Source of the DNA: Streptomyces cellostaticus
GTDB taxonomy: Bacteria > Actinomycetota > Actinomycetes > Streptomycetales > Streptomycetaceae
Direction: 5' to 3'
DNA: 42,991 nucleotides
Assembly (NCBI RefSeq): GCF_001513965.1
Contig: NZ_KQ948020.1
Coordinates: forward strand, 170,467-213,457
Shown here: in pieces, positions 1 through 8,475 of the stretch
Layout of the letters: every line of letters starts with the position of its first letter
Numbering within the stretch: the stretch's first letter is position 1
Position numbers and translations under genes: made by a program
The notes under the pieces: generated by a model
The model's input: only the letters and a program-made list of their open reading frames with translations
Told to the model about the DNA's origin: nothing
Database searches by the model: none

Positions 1-97
1 CTCGCGCCTGGTGACGGCGCCGCCCCACTACTTACCGCCGCAACGGCGCGAAGCCCGGTGACGGAGACCGGCGGTGCCCGACGGCCGGCACCTGCGC

Positions 98-130
98 CAC
101 GGCTTCCACACGACTCACGGCTTCCACACG
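98..130. repeat. Short tandem duplication at a stop codon
   Basis: The 15-base word CACGGCTTCCACACG occurs at 98-112 and again at 116-130, an 18-base period. The second copy contains the stop codon and last codons of the minus-strand NmrA-like gene; the first lies just downstream of it. This looks like a replication-slippage duplication with no effect on the protein. Bases 1-97 show no gene I can support. Confidence 0.6.
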
Positions 131-960
131 CCCGCCGTCGCTGCCTCCCGTACGAACTGACCGAAGTCCCGCGGCTCGCGGCCCAGCACCTCCCGTACGC
201 CGTCCGACAGGTGGGCGTTGCGGCCGTCGAGCAGGGACTCGAAGAGGTCCACCACGAAGTCCAGCTCCTCGGGGGGCACCCCGAAGCCGGCCAGCCGTTC
301 GCCGTACTCCCGGGCCGGCACCGCCCGGTACGACAGCTCCCGCCCCGTCGCCGCCGCGATCTCCGCGACCGCCTCGCCGAAGGTCAGCAGCCGCGCCCCG
401 GAGACCTCCAGCACCTGCCCGGCATACCGGTCGCCCGCGCCGATCGCCGCCACCACCACGTCCGCGATGTCCCGCACGTCGATGAACGGCTCCCGTACCG
501 CCCCGCCCGGAAACACCAGCTCCCCGTGCTCCCGCAGCTCCGCCACCAGCGGACCCTCGCTGAAGTTCTGTGCGAACCACGCGGCCCGCACGACCGTCCA
601 CTGCGCCCCCGATGTGCGCAGCGCCTCCTCGGTGGGCCGCGCCTGCTCCTCGCCCCGCGCCGACAGCAGCACCAGCCGCCGCACCCCCAGACCGACCGCC
701 TCGCGGGCCAGACACCCGACCGCGTCTGCCGCGTCCGGCGCCCCGACGTCCGAGGGGTACACCAGATAGGCCGCGTCGGCGCCGCGCAGCACCTGCGCCC
801 ACGTCGACCGGTCCCGCCAGTCGAAGCCCCGCGTCCGCGAGGCCGCCCGGACCGTCATCCCGGCCGCCCGCGCGGCCTCGGCCACGCGGCTTCCCGTACG
901 ACCGGACGCGCCGGTCACCACCACCGTCAACCCTTGCTCAGTGCCCGTGTTCTGCGTCAT
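115..960 (-). CDS. NmrA-like NAD(P)-binding protein
   Basis: A 281-residue protein of the atypical short-chain dehydrogenase/NmrA class. The N-terminus has a beta strand followed by the dinucleotide-binding turn GASGRTG at residues 17-23. The middle has family-like blocks (VRAAWFAQNFSEGPL, then PFIDVRDIADVV) seen in NAD(P)H:quinone oxidoreductase-like and NmrA-type redox sensors. The length is normal for the family, and there is no signal peptide or membrane segment, so it is cytosolic. The gene is divergent from an AraC-type regulator with only about 80 bases between the starts, an arrangement that suggests the regulator controls it. Substrate unknown. It may be an oxidoreductase or a nucleotide-sensing protein without catalysis. 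Confidence 0.85.
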   Translation of the reverse strand: MTQNTGTEQGLTVVVTGASGRTGSRVAEAARAAGMTVRAASRTRGFDWRDRSTWAQVLRGADAAYLVYPSDVGAPDAADAVGCLAREAVGLGVRRLVLLSARGEEQARPTEEALRTSGAQWTVVRAAWFAQNFSEGPLVAELREHGELVFPGGAVREPFIDVRDIADVVVAAIGAGDRYAGQVLEVSGARLLTFGEAVAEIAAATGRELSYRAVPAREYGERLAGFGVPPEELDFVVDLFESLLDGRNAHLSDGVREVLGREPRDFGQFVREAATAGVWKP

Positions 961-1041
961 GTCCGCCAGTCAACTGCGGCCCCGGGCAAGGGACCATCGC
1001 CGATCGGCTCACGCGCATACGCGCGCGTCTACGCTGACCCC

Positions 1042-2016
1042 ATGGACGCTCCCCAAGGCTCGAACATGCTCACGCGGGGGGACCCCCTTGCAGGCCTGCT
1101 CGACGGCCCACGCGCGCGTGGCGCCTTCATGATCCGGGCGTGCTTCGAGCCGCCGTGGGCGGTGCGCGTGGAGGACCGGGCCCCGCTGACGGTGATGCTG
1201 ATGGCCCGCGGTGACGCCTGGATCACCTCCGACGGCGGCGGCGAGCCGGTACGGCTGCTCCCCGGTGACCTGGCCATCGCCCGCGGCCCCGACCCGTACA
1301 CCTGCGCCGACACGCCCGACACTGCCCCGCAGGCGCTGATCCTGCCCGGCGGCGAGTGCCGCTACCCCGACGGCAGCTCCCTGAACGGTTCCATGGACCT
1401 CGGCGTACGCACCTGGGGCGACCGCCCGGACGCCCCGACGGTGATGCTGATCGGCACCTACCTGATGCAGGGCGAGATCACCGGCCGCCTGCTGGACGCC
1501 CTGCCCCCGCTGCTGACCCTCCCGGCCGACGTGTGGCAGTGCCCGCTCACCCCGTTCCTCATGGAGGAGATCGTCCGTGACGAACCCGGCCAGGAGGTGG
1601 TCCTGGACCGCCTCCTGGACCTGCTGGTGATCAGCGCGCTGCGGGCGTGGTTCTCCCGCCCCGAGGCGGCCGCACCCGCCTGGTACCGAGCGCTCGGCGA
1701 CCCGGTCGTCGGCCGCGCCCTGCGCCTGATCCAGGACGACCCGGCGCACCCGTGGACGGTGTCCGCGCTCGCCGCCAAGGCCGGGGTGTCCCGTGCGGCC
1801 CTGGCCCGCCGCTTCACCGATCTGGTGGGCGAGCCCCCGATGGCCTACCTCACCGCCCGGCGCCTCGCCCTGGCCGCCGACCGGCTCCGCGACACCGAAG
1901 ACACCCTGGCCGCCATCGCCCGCCGGGTCGGCTACGGCAGCGCCTTCGCCCTCTCCAGCGCGTTCAAGCGGATGTACGGCGTCAGCCCGCAGGAGCACCG
2001 CACCCGGGCGGCGTAA
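1042..2016 (+). CDS. AraC-family transcriptional regulator with cupin domain
   Basis: A 324-residue regulator. The N-terminal half reads as the AraC-type cupin sensor domain (RGDAWI, then RLLPGDLAIARGP, residues about 45-85). The C-terminal roughly 100 residues hold the paired helix-turn-helix, including WTVSALAAKAGVSRAALARR and DTLAAIARRVGYGSAFALS, ending in the usual GVSPQEHR. The open frame continues far upstream, but the ATG at 1042 fits the family length and leaves a short divergent intergenic region shared with the NmrA-like gene on the minus strand. It probably activates or represses that neighbour; the effector is not evident. The next gene, another AraC-type protein, starts 10 bases downstream, so the two may be co-transcribed. 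Confidence 0.85.
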   Translation: MDAPQGSNMLTRGDPLAGLLDGPRARGAFMIRACFEPPWAVRVEDRAPLTVMLMARGDAWITSDGGGEPVRLLPGDLAIARGPDPYTCADTPDTAPQALILPGGECRYPDGSSLNGSMDLGVRTWGDRPDAPTVMLIGTYLMQGEITGRLLDALPPLLTLPADVWQCPLTPFLMEEIVRDEPGQEVVLDRLLDLLVISALRAWFSRPEAAAPAWYRALGDPVVGRALRLIQDDPAHPWTVSALAAKAGVSRAALARRFTDLVGEPPMAYLTARRLALAADRLRDTEDTLAAIARRVGYGSAFALSSAFKRMYGVSPQEHRTRAA

Positions 2017-2026
2017 CCTGGCGTAC

Positions 2027-2899
2027 GTGTACGAGGAGCGGCCGTCCCGGCTGACCGGCGCGGTCGTGTGGCACCGCACCCCGGAGGACCCCGCCGTCCG
2101 GCCCGTGCTGCCCGACGGCTGCATGGACCTGCTGTACAGCGAGGGCCGGCTGCTGGTCGCCGGACCCGACACCCGCGCGTACGTTCCTGGGGGCCCGCCC
2201 CGCGCCTGGGCGGGCATCCGCTTCTTCCCCGGCACCGCGCCCACCCTGCTCGGCGTACCGGCACACGAACTGCGCGACGCCCGTGTCGAGTTGACCGACC
2301 TGTGGCCCGCCGCCCGGGTACGACGGCTGCGCGACCGTGTCGAGGCGGCCCCCGCCCCGGGGGCGGCCCTGGAGGGCATAGCCCTGGACCTGGCTGCACG
2401 GTCGGCGGCGGCCCCCGACCCGCTCCTGCACCGCCTGGTGGAGTGCCTGGACGCGGGCAGCCCGGTGGCCGCGACGGCCGCTGAACTCGGCATCGGCACC
2501 CGCCAGTTGCACCGCCGCTGTCTGACCGCGTTCGGCTACGGCCCCAAGACCCTGGCCCGCATCCTGCGCCTGCAACGCGCCCTGACCCTGGCCCGCTCCG
2601 GAGTCCCGTTCGCCGAGACGGCAGCCCGCTCCGGATACGCCGACCAGCCCCACTTCGCCCGAGACGTACGGGAGTTGGCCGGGGCGACACTCGGAGAGCT
2701 ACTGAGCGGCCAGAGGTGCGAACAGGTCGACGCCGTTGCCGTCGGGATCGTGCACGGTGGCGTACCGCTGGCCCCAGAAGGCGTCCCACGGCTTCAGCTC
2801 CCCGTGGTACCCGGCGCCCACGAGATCCTCGTACACGGCGTCGACCTCGGCCGGCGAGCCGCACCGGAAGGCGAGCCCGACCCGGCCCGCGCCGGCTGA
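2027..2899 (+). CDS. AraC-type helix-turn-helix protein with unusual C-terminal extension
   Basis: The start is GTG at 2027, beginning VYEERPSRL, 10 bases after the preceding stop. Residues about 10-110 match the DUF6597-type N-terminal domain often found before AraC helix-turn-helix domains (LPDGCMDLLYSEGRLLVAGP; ARAWAGIRFFPG). Residues about 150-225 are the AraC DNA-binding domain (LGIGTRQLHRRCLTAFGYGP; FAETAARSGYADQPHFARD). The normal family end is near GATLGELLSG, about position 2710. The frame then runs on for about 60 more residues that are the exact antisense of the convergent VOC gene and do not look like a domain. Either the natural stop was lost or a one-base indel hides it; a TGA sits in another frame at 2703-2705. 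The DNA-binding call is solid, the true end is not. Confidence 0.7.
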   Translation: MYEERPSRLTGAVVWHRTPEDPAVRPVLPDGCMDLLYSEGRLLVAGPDTRAYVPGGPPRAWAGIRFFPGTAPTLLGVPAHELRDARVELTDLWPAARVRRLRDRVEAAPAPGAALEGIALDLAARSAAAPDPLLHRLVECLDAGSPVAATAAELGIGTRQLHRRCLTAFGYGPKTLARILRLQRALTLARSGVPFAETAARSGYADQPHFARDVRELAGATLGELLSGQRCEQVDAVAVGIVHGGVPLAPEGVPRLQLPVVPGAHEILVHGVDLGRRAAPEGEPDPARAG

Positions 2900-3097
2900 C
2901 GGCCGCCACCCGGGGTAGAACGACCGGACCGTCTCCTCGGTGTCCAGCGCGAGCACCAGCCCACCGGGCAACTCGGCCTCGACATGCGGCTGTTCCTCGG
3001 CCCCTTCGGGGAAGGCCAGCCCGAGGCGACGGTAGAACGCGAGCGAGGCGGCCAGGTCGGAGGCCACCACGCCGATCACGGCGAATCGTGGAGTCAT
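2699..3097 (-). CDS. VOC family (glyoxalase/bleomycin-resistance fold) protein
   Basis: A 132-residue single-domain vicinal-oxygen-chelate protein. It starts MTPRFAVIGVVASDLAASLA, the usual first beta strand and helix, followed by FYRRLGL. It ends with the family's typical VHDPDGNGVDLFAPL, where the terminal strand carries a metal-ligand or lid position. Proteins of this size act as dimers and include lactoylglutathione lyases, dioxygenases and antibiotic-binding proteins; nothing here fixes the substrate. It is convergent with the upstream AraC-type gene, whose open frame overlaps it by 201 bases. Confidence 0.85.
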   Translation of the reverse strand: MTPRFAVIGVVASDLAASLAFYRRLGLAFPEGAEEQPHVEAELPGGLVLALDTEETVRSFYPGWRPSAGAGRVGLAFRCGSPAEVDAVYEDLVGAGYHGELKPWDAFWGQRYATVHDPDGNGVDLFAPLAAQ

Positions 3098-3139
3098 GGG
3101 TTCACCGTAGGCAGGCGGAGAGCGCCCGGTCTTGAAGGA

Positions 3140-3872
3140 ATCGGACGTGCCCGTCAGCTCTACGGGCACGAGATGCTCCCCGCGCTGATGGAGTCGGGAA
3201 CGTACGCCGTCGACCCTGAGCCCCGAGGAGGGCCCTGGCGCCGCTGGGACGAGGTCGGCGAAGAGGGGGCGGCGGCCGACGGGTGTTCGCTCCGGTGTAC
3301 TCCCTGCCCTCGGGGCCGGCGGGTGCGGTCGTCGTCGCGCCGGGGGACATCCGTGGCACCGCGCTGATTCCGGACCGCTGTGACGGCTACTGCCTGGGCC
3401 TGGACGGCAGGGACGGCCCGAACCTCGCTTTGAGGAGTGCGGCCGGCCGGTGGCGACCCGGATGGACGACTGCTCGATCTGGCAGGCGGTGTGGCTCGAA
3501 CCCACCGCCGTACGCCGTGTTCCCGGCCCGGCTCCCCGGATCACCGGCTGGGCGACCCTGGTGGCGCAGCGGCACAGCACACCGCCCGTCGAGCAGCCCG
3601 GGTACCGGAGCCCGCAGTGGGAGGCCGCCGCGGGTGTGGCCCTGGCCCACCTGCTGGTGGCTTCGGCCGGCGCTCCCGTGGCCCTGCCCGGAGGACTCCT
3701 CACGGACATGTTCGGCCGCGAGCTCGACGCGCTGCTCCCGCCCGGGCGGCCGACTCGTACGGCGGCCCTGACCGGCCCGGGCCTGCCCTTCCCCGAGGAC
3801 CGGTCGCGGCTGCCGATGACCGGCGGACTGCCCCGCGACGTCCAGCACGACGACCCGCATACAGCCGGGTGA
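3140..3872 (+). pseudogene. Frameshifted relic of a conserved actinobacterial protein
   Basis: Three consecutive plus-strand frames carry pieces that read as one protein. The first (from about 3140; ATG at 3173) has LMESGTYAVDPEP and RRWDEVGEE. The second (from about 3283) has FAPVYSLPSGPAGAVVVAPG and ALIPDRCDGYCLGLDGRDGP. The third (from about 3432) has EECGRPVATRMDDCSIWQAV and continues to a stop at 3872. The joins are near 3280 and at 3429-3432, where a single base is missing between GCT and GAG. The joined product resembles a hypothetical protein I associate with streptomycetes, of unknown function. Two separate frame changes argue for decay, although assembly error cannot be excluded. 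Confidence 0.6.
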
Positions 3873-3884
3873 CGGACAGCGGCC

Positions 3885-4493
3885 TCACTCGTCAGGCGAA
3901 TTCCGCTGCTGCAGTGCACGACGGGCCGACCGCTCCGCCCGTTCCGCATGGGACATGAGCTGCGCCTGTTTCCTGGGCCACCACGTCAGTTCGACGAGGA
4001 AGAACAGGACGAACAGCCACGACACCCATGCCTGCCGCGTCGATCCGGAGAGGGTGTCGATCACAGCGAGGGCCACAGCCAGTCCGGTGAGGAGCAGGAC
4101 CACCAAGGGGAAGAGGCGATCTTGCTCCCGTGCTTTCCGCAGGCCGTCGCAGTAGTCGATGACGGCAGGCGCCAGCCGGGCATCACCGATGTCCTCACCA
4201 CGTCGGGTGGCGCGAACCACTGCCGTCCGATCCGCGGGGGCCAGGTCCCTGGCTCCGGGCCAGGCTCTGCCCATCCGTCGGGCTGCCCTGATGCCGTAGA
4301 AGGGTCCGAGGACGAGAAGCGCCGCGACTGCGCCCACCCATGATCCCGACTCGGCCAGTACGAACGCGCCGAAGAGGACACCGGCCAGAAGGCCGATGCT
4401 CACTGCCCTGCGAACCGGACCGCCTCGCCATACCCAGCCGGGGACCACCACCACGGGCTCATGCTGGCAGTCGTCGCCAGGGCAATCAATCAC
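3885..4493 (-). CDS. Small multi-pass membrane protein of unknown function
   Basis: A 202-residue protein starting at GTG (MIDCPGDD). There are four likely transmembrane helices: residues about 30-47 (AVSIGLLAGVLFGAFVLA), 53-70 (VGAVAALLVLGPFYGI), 125-145 (LFPLVVLLLTGLAVALAVID) and 155-172 (WLFVLFFLVELTWW). A soluble loop of about 55 residues lies between helices 2 and 3, and a basic tail follows (HAERAERSARRALQQR). It resembles conserved hypothetical membrane proteins of streptomycetes; no catalytic motif is visible and no function is inferred. The first 20 residues contain two cysteines before any helix, so a start slightly further downstream is possible. Confidence 0.7.
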   Translation of the reverse strand: MIDCPGDDCQHEPVVVVPGWVWRGGPVRRAVSIGLLAGVLFGAFVLAESGSWVGAVAALLVLGPFYGIRAARRMGRAWPGARDLAPADRTAVVRATRRGEDIGDARLAPAVIDYCDGLRKAREQDRLFPLVVLLLTGLAVALAVIDTLSGSTRQAWVSWLFVLFFLVELTWWPRKQAQLMSHAERAERSARRALQQRNSPDE

Positions 4494-4542
4494 CCCGGAC
4501 CGACGACACGGAGGACACGGCTGTACGGCGTATTCGGCCTGG

Positions 4543-5184
4543 TCAGGCGGACCGTCCGAAGGTCACCGGCCCCTCCGGCGTCTGGACGGTGAACGAGATC
4601 ATGAACGGCCCCTCGCCGAGCGCGAGTTCGGTGCCCAGCGCAGCCAGCAGGGGCCGGACCTCGTCCGGGTCCGGCACCGTGGCCGACACCTCAAGCAGCG
4701 GGGTGACGGGCAGACCCGAGGCCGCCGGATGCAGCGAGTCGCCCCAGTCGATGAGGAACGGGACCAGCCCGGAGGGGTGCGCGGTGCCGCTGTCGGTCAG
4801 CCGCCACTGGAGCAGGGTGCCGTCGGGGGTGCGGCGGCTCATCGGATGGACCGGCCCGGGGTCGTACCCCTGCGCTCGGGCGGCCGTGATCGCCGCATCC
4901 AGGCCGGGCGGGCTGATCGCCCAGGTCACCGTGCGCGGGCCGGTCAGCCGGTCGACCCCGAACGGCCGCAGATCCACCGGCTCCGGCTGCTCCGGATCCG
5001 GCCCGATGATCTCCAGGTAGCTCCGGCCGCCCAACGCGACCAGGTGGTTCCGCGTCCCCAGCCCGACGTGCACCCCACCGGGCGCGGGCGTCACCCCGGT
5101 CCGCCGGGCGAAGTCGGCGACGGTCGCGGCGAGATCGGGCGTGGCGAGGACGAGGTGGTCCAGCAGCGGAGGAATGGGCTTCAT
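4543..5184 (-). CDS. VOC/glyoxalase-like domain protein
   Basis: A 213-residue cytosolic protein with the Glyoxalase_3-type architecture. It opens with LLDHLVLATPDLAATVADFA, then GVHVGLGTRNHLVALGGRSY and LEIIGPDPEQPEP, the alternating strand pattern of the first beta-alpha-beta unit with an H and an E in metal-ligand-like positions. The centre has GTLLQWRLTD and the second half a weaker repeat ending FTVQTPEGPVTFG. Length is usual for the family. No partner gene indicates the substrate. Confidence 0.85.
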   Translation of the reverse strand: MKPIPPLLDHLVLATPDLAATVADFARRTGVTPAPGGVHVGLGTRNHLVALGGRSYLEIIGPDPEQPEPVDLRPFGVDRLTGPRTVTWAISPPGLDAAITAARAQGYDPGPVHPMSRRTPDGTLLQWRLTDSGTAHPSGLVPFLIDWGDSLHPAASGLPVTPLLEVSATVPDPDEVRPLLAALGTELALGEGPFMISFTVQTPEGPVTFGRSA

Positions 5185-5195
5185 TCCGGGGGAGG

Positions 5196-5400
5196 TTACG
5201 GGAACGACACCTCTGTGTGGAACGCCTGTGCGGAACTGCCGCCGGGAACGTTCAGGAACGCGGCCCAGGCGGACGGGGCGACGGTGAGGTGCGGGCGGCG
5301 GGGGTCTTGGGTCGCGGATGCGGAGGGCGGTGGGTTCGGTGGCGACTTCGAGGCAGGCACCGCCGTCGCCGCTGCTGTAGCTCGACTTGAAGTACGGCGA
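5196..5400 (-). pseudogene. DUF397-domain protein relic with frameshift
   Basis: Two minus-strand frames together spell a DUF397 domain, a short protein abundant in streptomycetes and usually paired with an XRE regulator. The upstream frame gives YFKSSYSSGDGGACLEVATE then PTALRIRDP. The downstream frame, offset by one base, gives RRPHLTVAPSAWAAFLNV and ends at the TAA at 5196-5198. The frame change falls in a C/G-rich run around 5300. No convincing start precedes the first segment, and no XRE partner is adjacent, so this is an orphan fragment between the VOC gene and the LacI gene. Confidence 0.65.
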
Positions 5401-5437
5401 ACAGTGAAGCCCGATCGCATGACCCCGACCGGGACGC

Positions 5438-6478
5438 TCACCGCGGCGCGGCCGTGCTCGCCCGCCGCACCAGCCGGGTCGACAGTTCCGTACGCGTTCC
5501 CTCCGGGCGCTCGCCCTGCATCATCCGCACCAGCAGCCGCAGCGCGGTCGCCGCCATCTCGGCGAGCGGCTGCCGGACCGTGGTCAGCGCGGGGGCGACC
5601 CAGCGGGCCTCGGGCAGGTCGTCGAAGCCGACCACACTGACGTCGTCCGGCACCCTGAGCCCCCGCTCGGCCAGCGCCGCGTAGACCCCGAGTGCCATCC
5701 GGTCGGCGCACACGAACAGCGCCGTCGGCGGCTCGGGCAGGTCCAGCAGCTCGTGCGTGCGCAGCCGGGCGGTGGCCTCCTCGAACCCCGCGTGCCGCAC
5801 ATACTCGGCGCGGTGCCGCACCCCGGCCGAGGCCAGCGCCGAGCGGTAGCCCGCCACCCGGGCGCTGCTGCACATCCTGCGCCGATGCCCGGCGAGCACC
5901 GCGATCCGTTCGTGCCCGAGAGCCAGGAGGTGCTCGGTCGCGGTCACGCCGCCCTGCCAGTTGGCCGCCCCCACCGACACCACCCCCGCCGGCGGCTCGT
6001 GCACCGGGTCGATCAGCACGTAGGGGATGCGGTGGTGGTCCAGCCAGGCGTACTGGGCCGGGGACAGCTCCGCGAGGTGGAACAGCACGCCCGAGGAGCC
6101 GCGGGCGGTCAGCTTGTCCAGCCAGCCGCGCTGCGGGCCATCGCCCCGGGTGCGGTTCAGGCCTGCCGAGACCACCACCTCCAGACCCGCCTCGTACGCC
6201 GCCTCCTCCACCCCGTGCAGCACCGCGCCCGACCGGGAGCTGTCGAGCGAGTGCACCACCAGGTCGACCAGGCCCGGCGTCTTCGCCACGTCGAAGCGGG
6301 GTCTGCGTACATAGCCGAGCCGGTCCAGCGCCTCGGTGACCCGGCGGCGGGTCTCGGGGGCCACGTCCTCGCGGCCGTTGACCACCTTCGACGCGGTCGG
6401 CACCGACACCCCCGCCTCGCGGGCCACCACCGCCAGCGTCGGCCCGGCCGCCACGCTCGTACTCCCCGTACGGACCAT
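5438..6478 (-). CDS. LacI-family transcriptional regulator
   Basis: A 346-residue regulator, here started at MVRTGSTSVAAG; an in-frame ATG at 6559 would add 27 residues unlike the family. The helix-turn-helix is at residues about 14-35 (LAVVAREAGVSVPTASKVVN), followed by the hinge region RVTEALDRLGYVRR. The remainder is a periplasmic-binding-protein-like sensor (SSGVLFHLAEL, IPYVLIDPVHEPP, CADRMALGVYAAL, VSVVGFDDLPEARWVAPALT). It lies directly downstream of the ABC importer operon but has a separate upstream region of about 200 bases with its own palindrome. It probably represses the importer and the divergent glycan-degrading genes until a sugar inducer binds. Confidence 0.92.
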   Translation of the reverse strand: MVRTGSTSVAAGPTLAVVAREAGVSVPTASKVVNGREDVAPETRRRVTEALDRLGYVRRPRFDVAKTPGLVDLVVHSLDSSRSGAVLHGVEEAAYEAGLEVVVSAGLNRTRGDGPQRGWLDKLTARGSSGVLFHLAELSPAQYAWLDHHRIPYVLIDPVHEPPAGVVSVGAANWQGGVTATEHLLALGHERIAVLAGHRRRMCSSARVAGYRSALASAGVRHRAEYVRHAGFEEATARLRTHELLDLPEPPTALFVCADRMALGVYAALAERGLRVPDDVSVVGFDDLPEARWVAPALTTVRQPLAEMAATALRLLVRMMQGERPEGTRTELSTRLVRRASTAAPR

Positions 6479-6562
6479 AGGGAACCCGCCCCTCCGGCCC
6501 GCCCTTGGGCCATCGAAAGTTGCGACCAACGCTGCTTCCGCGGTCTGGTCACCGACCATGCA

Positions 6563-6574
6563 GAAAGCGCTTCC
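6563..6574. promoter_or_regulatory. Probable LacI-family operator upstream of the LacI gene
   Basis: GAAAGCGCTTCC has a perfect 8-base CG-centred core (AAGCGCTT) flanked by near-symmetric G/C positions, the classic shape of LacI-family operators in actinomycetes. It lies 85-96 bases upstream of the chosen LacI start, suggesting autoregulation. Related words occur at 22384 and 40100. Confidence 0.5.
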
Positions 6575-6674
6575 TACGATAGATGCGCGTCAACACGGCG
6601 GGAAGACAGGGGAATTCACGGGATGGGCGCGGGCGGGGCTTTCGAAACTCCGAACGGCGGGAGGCCGCCGGTGG

Positions 6675-7580
6675 TCACTTCAGGGCGCCCAGCGTCACCC
6701 CCGTCCGCCAGTACCGGCGCATCGCGACCATCATCACCGCCATCGGCACGATCGACAGCAGCGCGCCCGTGAGCACCAGGCTCGTGAGGTCGACTCCGGA
6801 CTCCAGGCGTTTGCCGGTCCAGTTGTACAGGCCCAGGTTGAGCGTCCAGTTCTCCTCGCCGCGCAGCACCGTCAGTGGCAGGAAGAAGGCGTTCCAGGTG
6901 TTGACGAAGGCCAGCAGGAAGACCGTGGCGCCGCCGGTCGTCATCATCCGCAGCACGATGGTGAGAAAGATCCGCAGCTCGCCCGCGCCGTCGATGCGGG
7001 CCGCCTCCAGGATCTCGTACGGAATACCGGCTTCTGTGTACACCTTGGCGAGATACACGCTGAACGGATTGATCAGACAGGGGATCAGCATCGCCCACGG
7101 GGTGTCCACCAGGCCGATCTTCGAGAACAGCAGATACAGGGGCAGTGTCAGCAGCGCGATCGGCACCAGGAAGGAGCCCACCACACACGCGAACACCGCA
7201 CCCCGGCCCGGAAAGTCGAAGCGGGCCAGGCCGTAGCCGGTGGCGAGGGCGATCAGCGTGCCGCCGAGCGAGCCGAGACCGGCGTACAGGAACGAGTTGG
7301 CCGTCCAGCGCAGGAAGATGCCGTGCTCATAGGTGAACAACTGGTGCAGGTTGTCCCACAGGTGCAGCCCCGAGAACCATAGGCCGTTGCTCTGGTACAG
7401 GCCCGTACGGTCCTTGGTGGCGGCGACGAGCAGCCACCACACCGGGAACAGGCTGTACGCGCTCGCGAGGACCAGCCCGAGCAGCAGGAAACGCTGGCCC
7501 CCGCGCGAGCGTGACGCGGGATCCGGCTCGGTGAGCCGGCGCACCGGGCGGGCCGGCCGGCGTTCTTCGGTGAGCGTCAT
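6675..7580 (-). CDS. Carbohydrate ABC transporter permease, MalG type
   Basis: A 301-residue inner-membrane permease with six predicted helices. The first is near residues 30-50 (FLLLGLVLASAYSLFPVWWL). The cytoplasmic EAA loop that docks the ATPase is EAARIDGAGELRIFLTIVLR. It ends TGVTLGALK, the usual MalG-family C-terminus. The start overlaps the upstream MalF-type stop by one base (TGATG), so the two are translationally coupled. No ATPase gene is present, which is normal in streptomycetes where the shared ATPase MsiK serves many sugar importers. The substrate is probably an oligosaccharide released by the adjacent enzymes. Confidence 0.92.
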   Translation of the reverse strand: MTLTEERRPARPVRRLTEPDPASRSRGGQRFLLLGLVLASAYSLFPVWWLLVAATKDRTGLYQSNGLWFSGLHLWDNLHQLFTYEHGIFLRWTANSFLYAGLGSLGGTLIALATGYGLARFDFPGRGAVFACVVGSFLVPIALLTLPLYLLFSKIGLVDTPWAMLIPCLINPFSVYLAKVYTEAGIPYEILEAARIDGAGELRIFLTIVLRMMTTGGATVFLLAFVNTWNAFFLPLTVLRGEENWTLNLGLYNWTGKRLESGVDLTSLVLTGALLSIVPMAVMMVAMRRYWRTGVTLGALK

Positions 7581-8464
7581 CAGTCGGCCTCCCGCGCGGT
7601 GAGCCGGTAGAAGAGGAAGGAGGCGACGCCGAGGATCAGCGCGAGCAGCACCGAAAGGGCCGCCGCATAGTGGTAGTTGCCCGCGTTGAACGCCTGGTTG
7701 TAGATCACCATGATCGGGGTGAAGCTGTCGCCGACCGTCTGCGGAGTGACGTTCCGGAACAGGGCCGGCTCGTTGAAGATCTGCAGCATCTGGATGACCG
7801 ACAGCATGCCGGTCAGCACCAACGCGCCCCGCACGTACGGCACTTTGATGCTCAGCGCGATCCGCCGCTCGGAGGCGCCGTCCAGCCGGGCCGCCTCGAA
7901 CAGTTCACGCGGCACCCCTTGCAGTGCCGAGTAGATGATCACCATGTTGTAGCCGATGCCGTGCCAGGTCAGCAGGTTGCCGATGGTCGGCCACGCCATC
8001 GACGGCGCGAAGAAGTTCCAGGACAGCCCGAACACCTTGCCCAGCGGGGTCAGCGGGCCGACGTCCGGGCTGTACAGGTTGATCCACACGATGGCCGCGA
8101 CCACCCCGGGGATCATGTACGGCACCAGCAGCAGGATCCGGAACCGGCCCGCCACCCGCGCGGACACCCCGTCCAGGAACAGCGCCAGGACGAGGCTCAC
8201 CAGCAGCATCACCGGGATCTGCACAGCGGCGAAGAGCAGCACCCGCAGCACCGCGTGCAGGAACGCCGCATCGGTCAGTCCCTGACGGTAGTTGGCGAGC
8301 CCCGAGAACTCCTCGGTGGCACCGCCGAGGCCCAGCCCCGACTGGTGCTCGCGGTAGAGCGACTGGTGGACCGCGTACCCGACCGGGATGAGATACAGGA
8401 AGACGAAGCCGAGCTGGAAGGGCACGGTGAAGGCGGCGCCCTTCCAGCGCTGGGAGCGGACCAT
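7580..8464 (-). CDS. Carbohydrate ABC transporter permease, MalF type
   Basis: A 294-residue permease started at MVRSQRWKGAAFTVPFQLGF, because the long upstream extension of the frame is antisense-like and lacks membrane character. There are six predicted helices, with the first at residues about 10-30. The EAA loop is EAARLDGASERRIALSIKVP. The family signature around SMAWPTIGNLLTWHGIGYN and the C-terminal ALSVLLALILGVASFLFYRL are present. It starts 11 bases after the binding-protein stop and overlaps the MalG-type gene by one base, giving a binding protein-permease-permease operon. Confidence 0.92.
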   Translation of the reverse strand: MVRSQRWKGAAFTVPFQLGFVFLYLIPVGYAVHQSLYREHQSGLGLGGATEEFSGLANYRQGLTDAAFLHAVLRVLLFAAVQIPVMLLVSLVLALFLDGVSARVAGRFRILLLVPYMIPGVVAAIVWINLYSPDVGPLTPLGKVFGLSWNFFAPSMAWPTIGNLLTWHGIGYNMVIIYSALQGVPRELFEAARLDGASERRIALSIKVPYVRGALVLTGMLSVIQMLQIFNEPALFRNVTPQTVGDSFTPIMVIYNQAFNAGNYHYAAALSVLLALILGVASFLFYRLTAREAD

Positions 8465-8475
8465 CGACCCTCGCC

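Noticed and set aside
6479..6559. Longer start for the LacI regulator at ATG 6559
   Set aside because: It would add 27 residues unlike LacI N-termini and place the operator at 6563 almost on the ribosome site; the start at 6478 fits the family.
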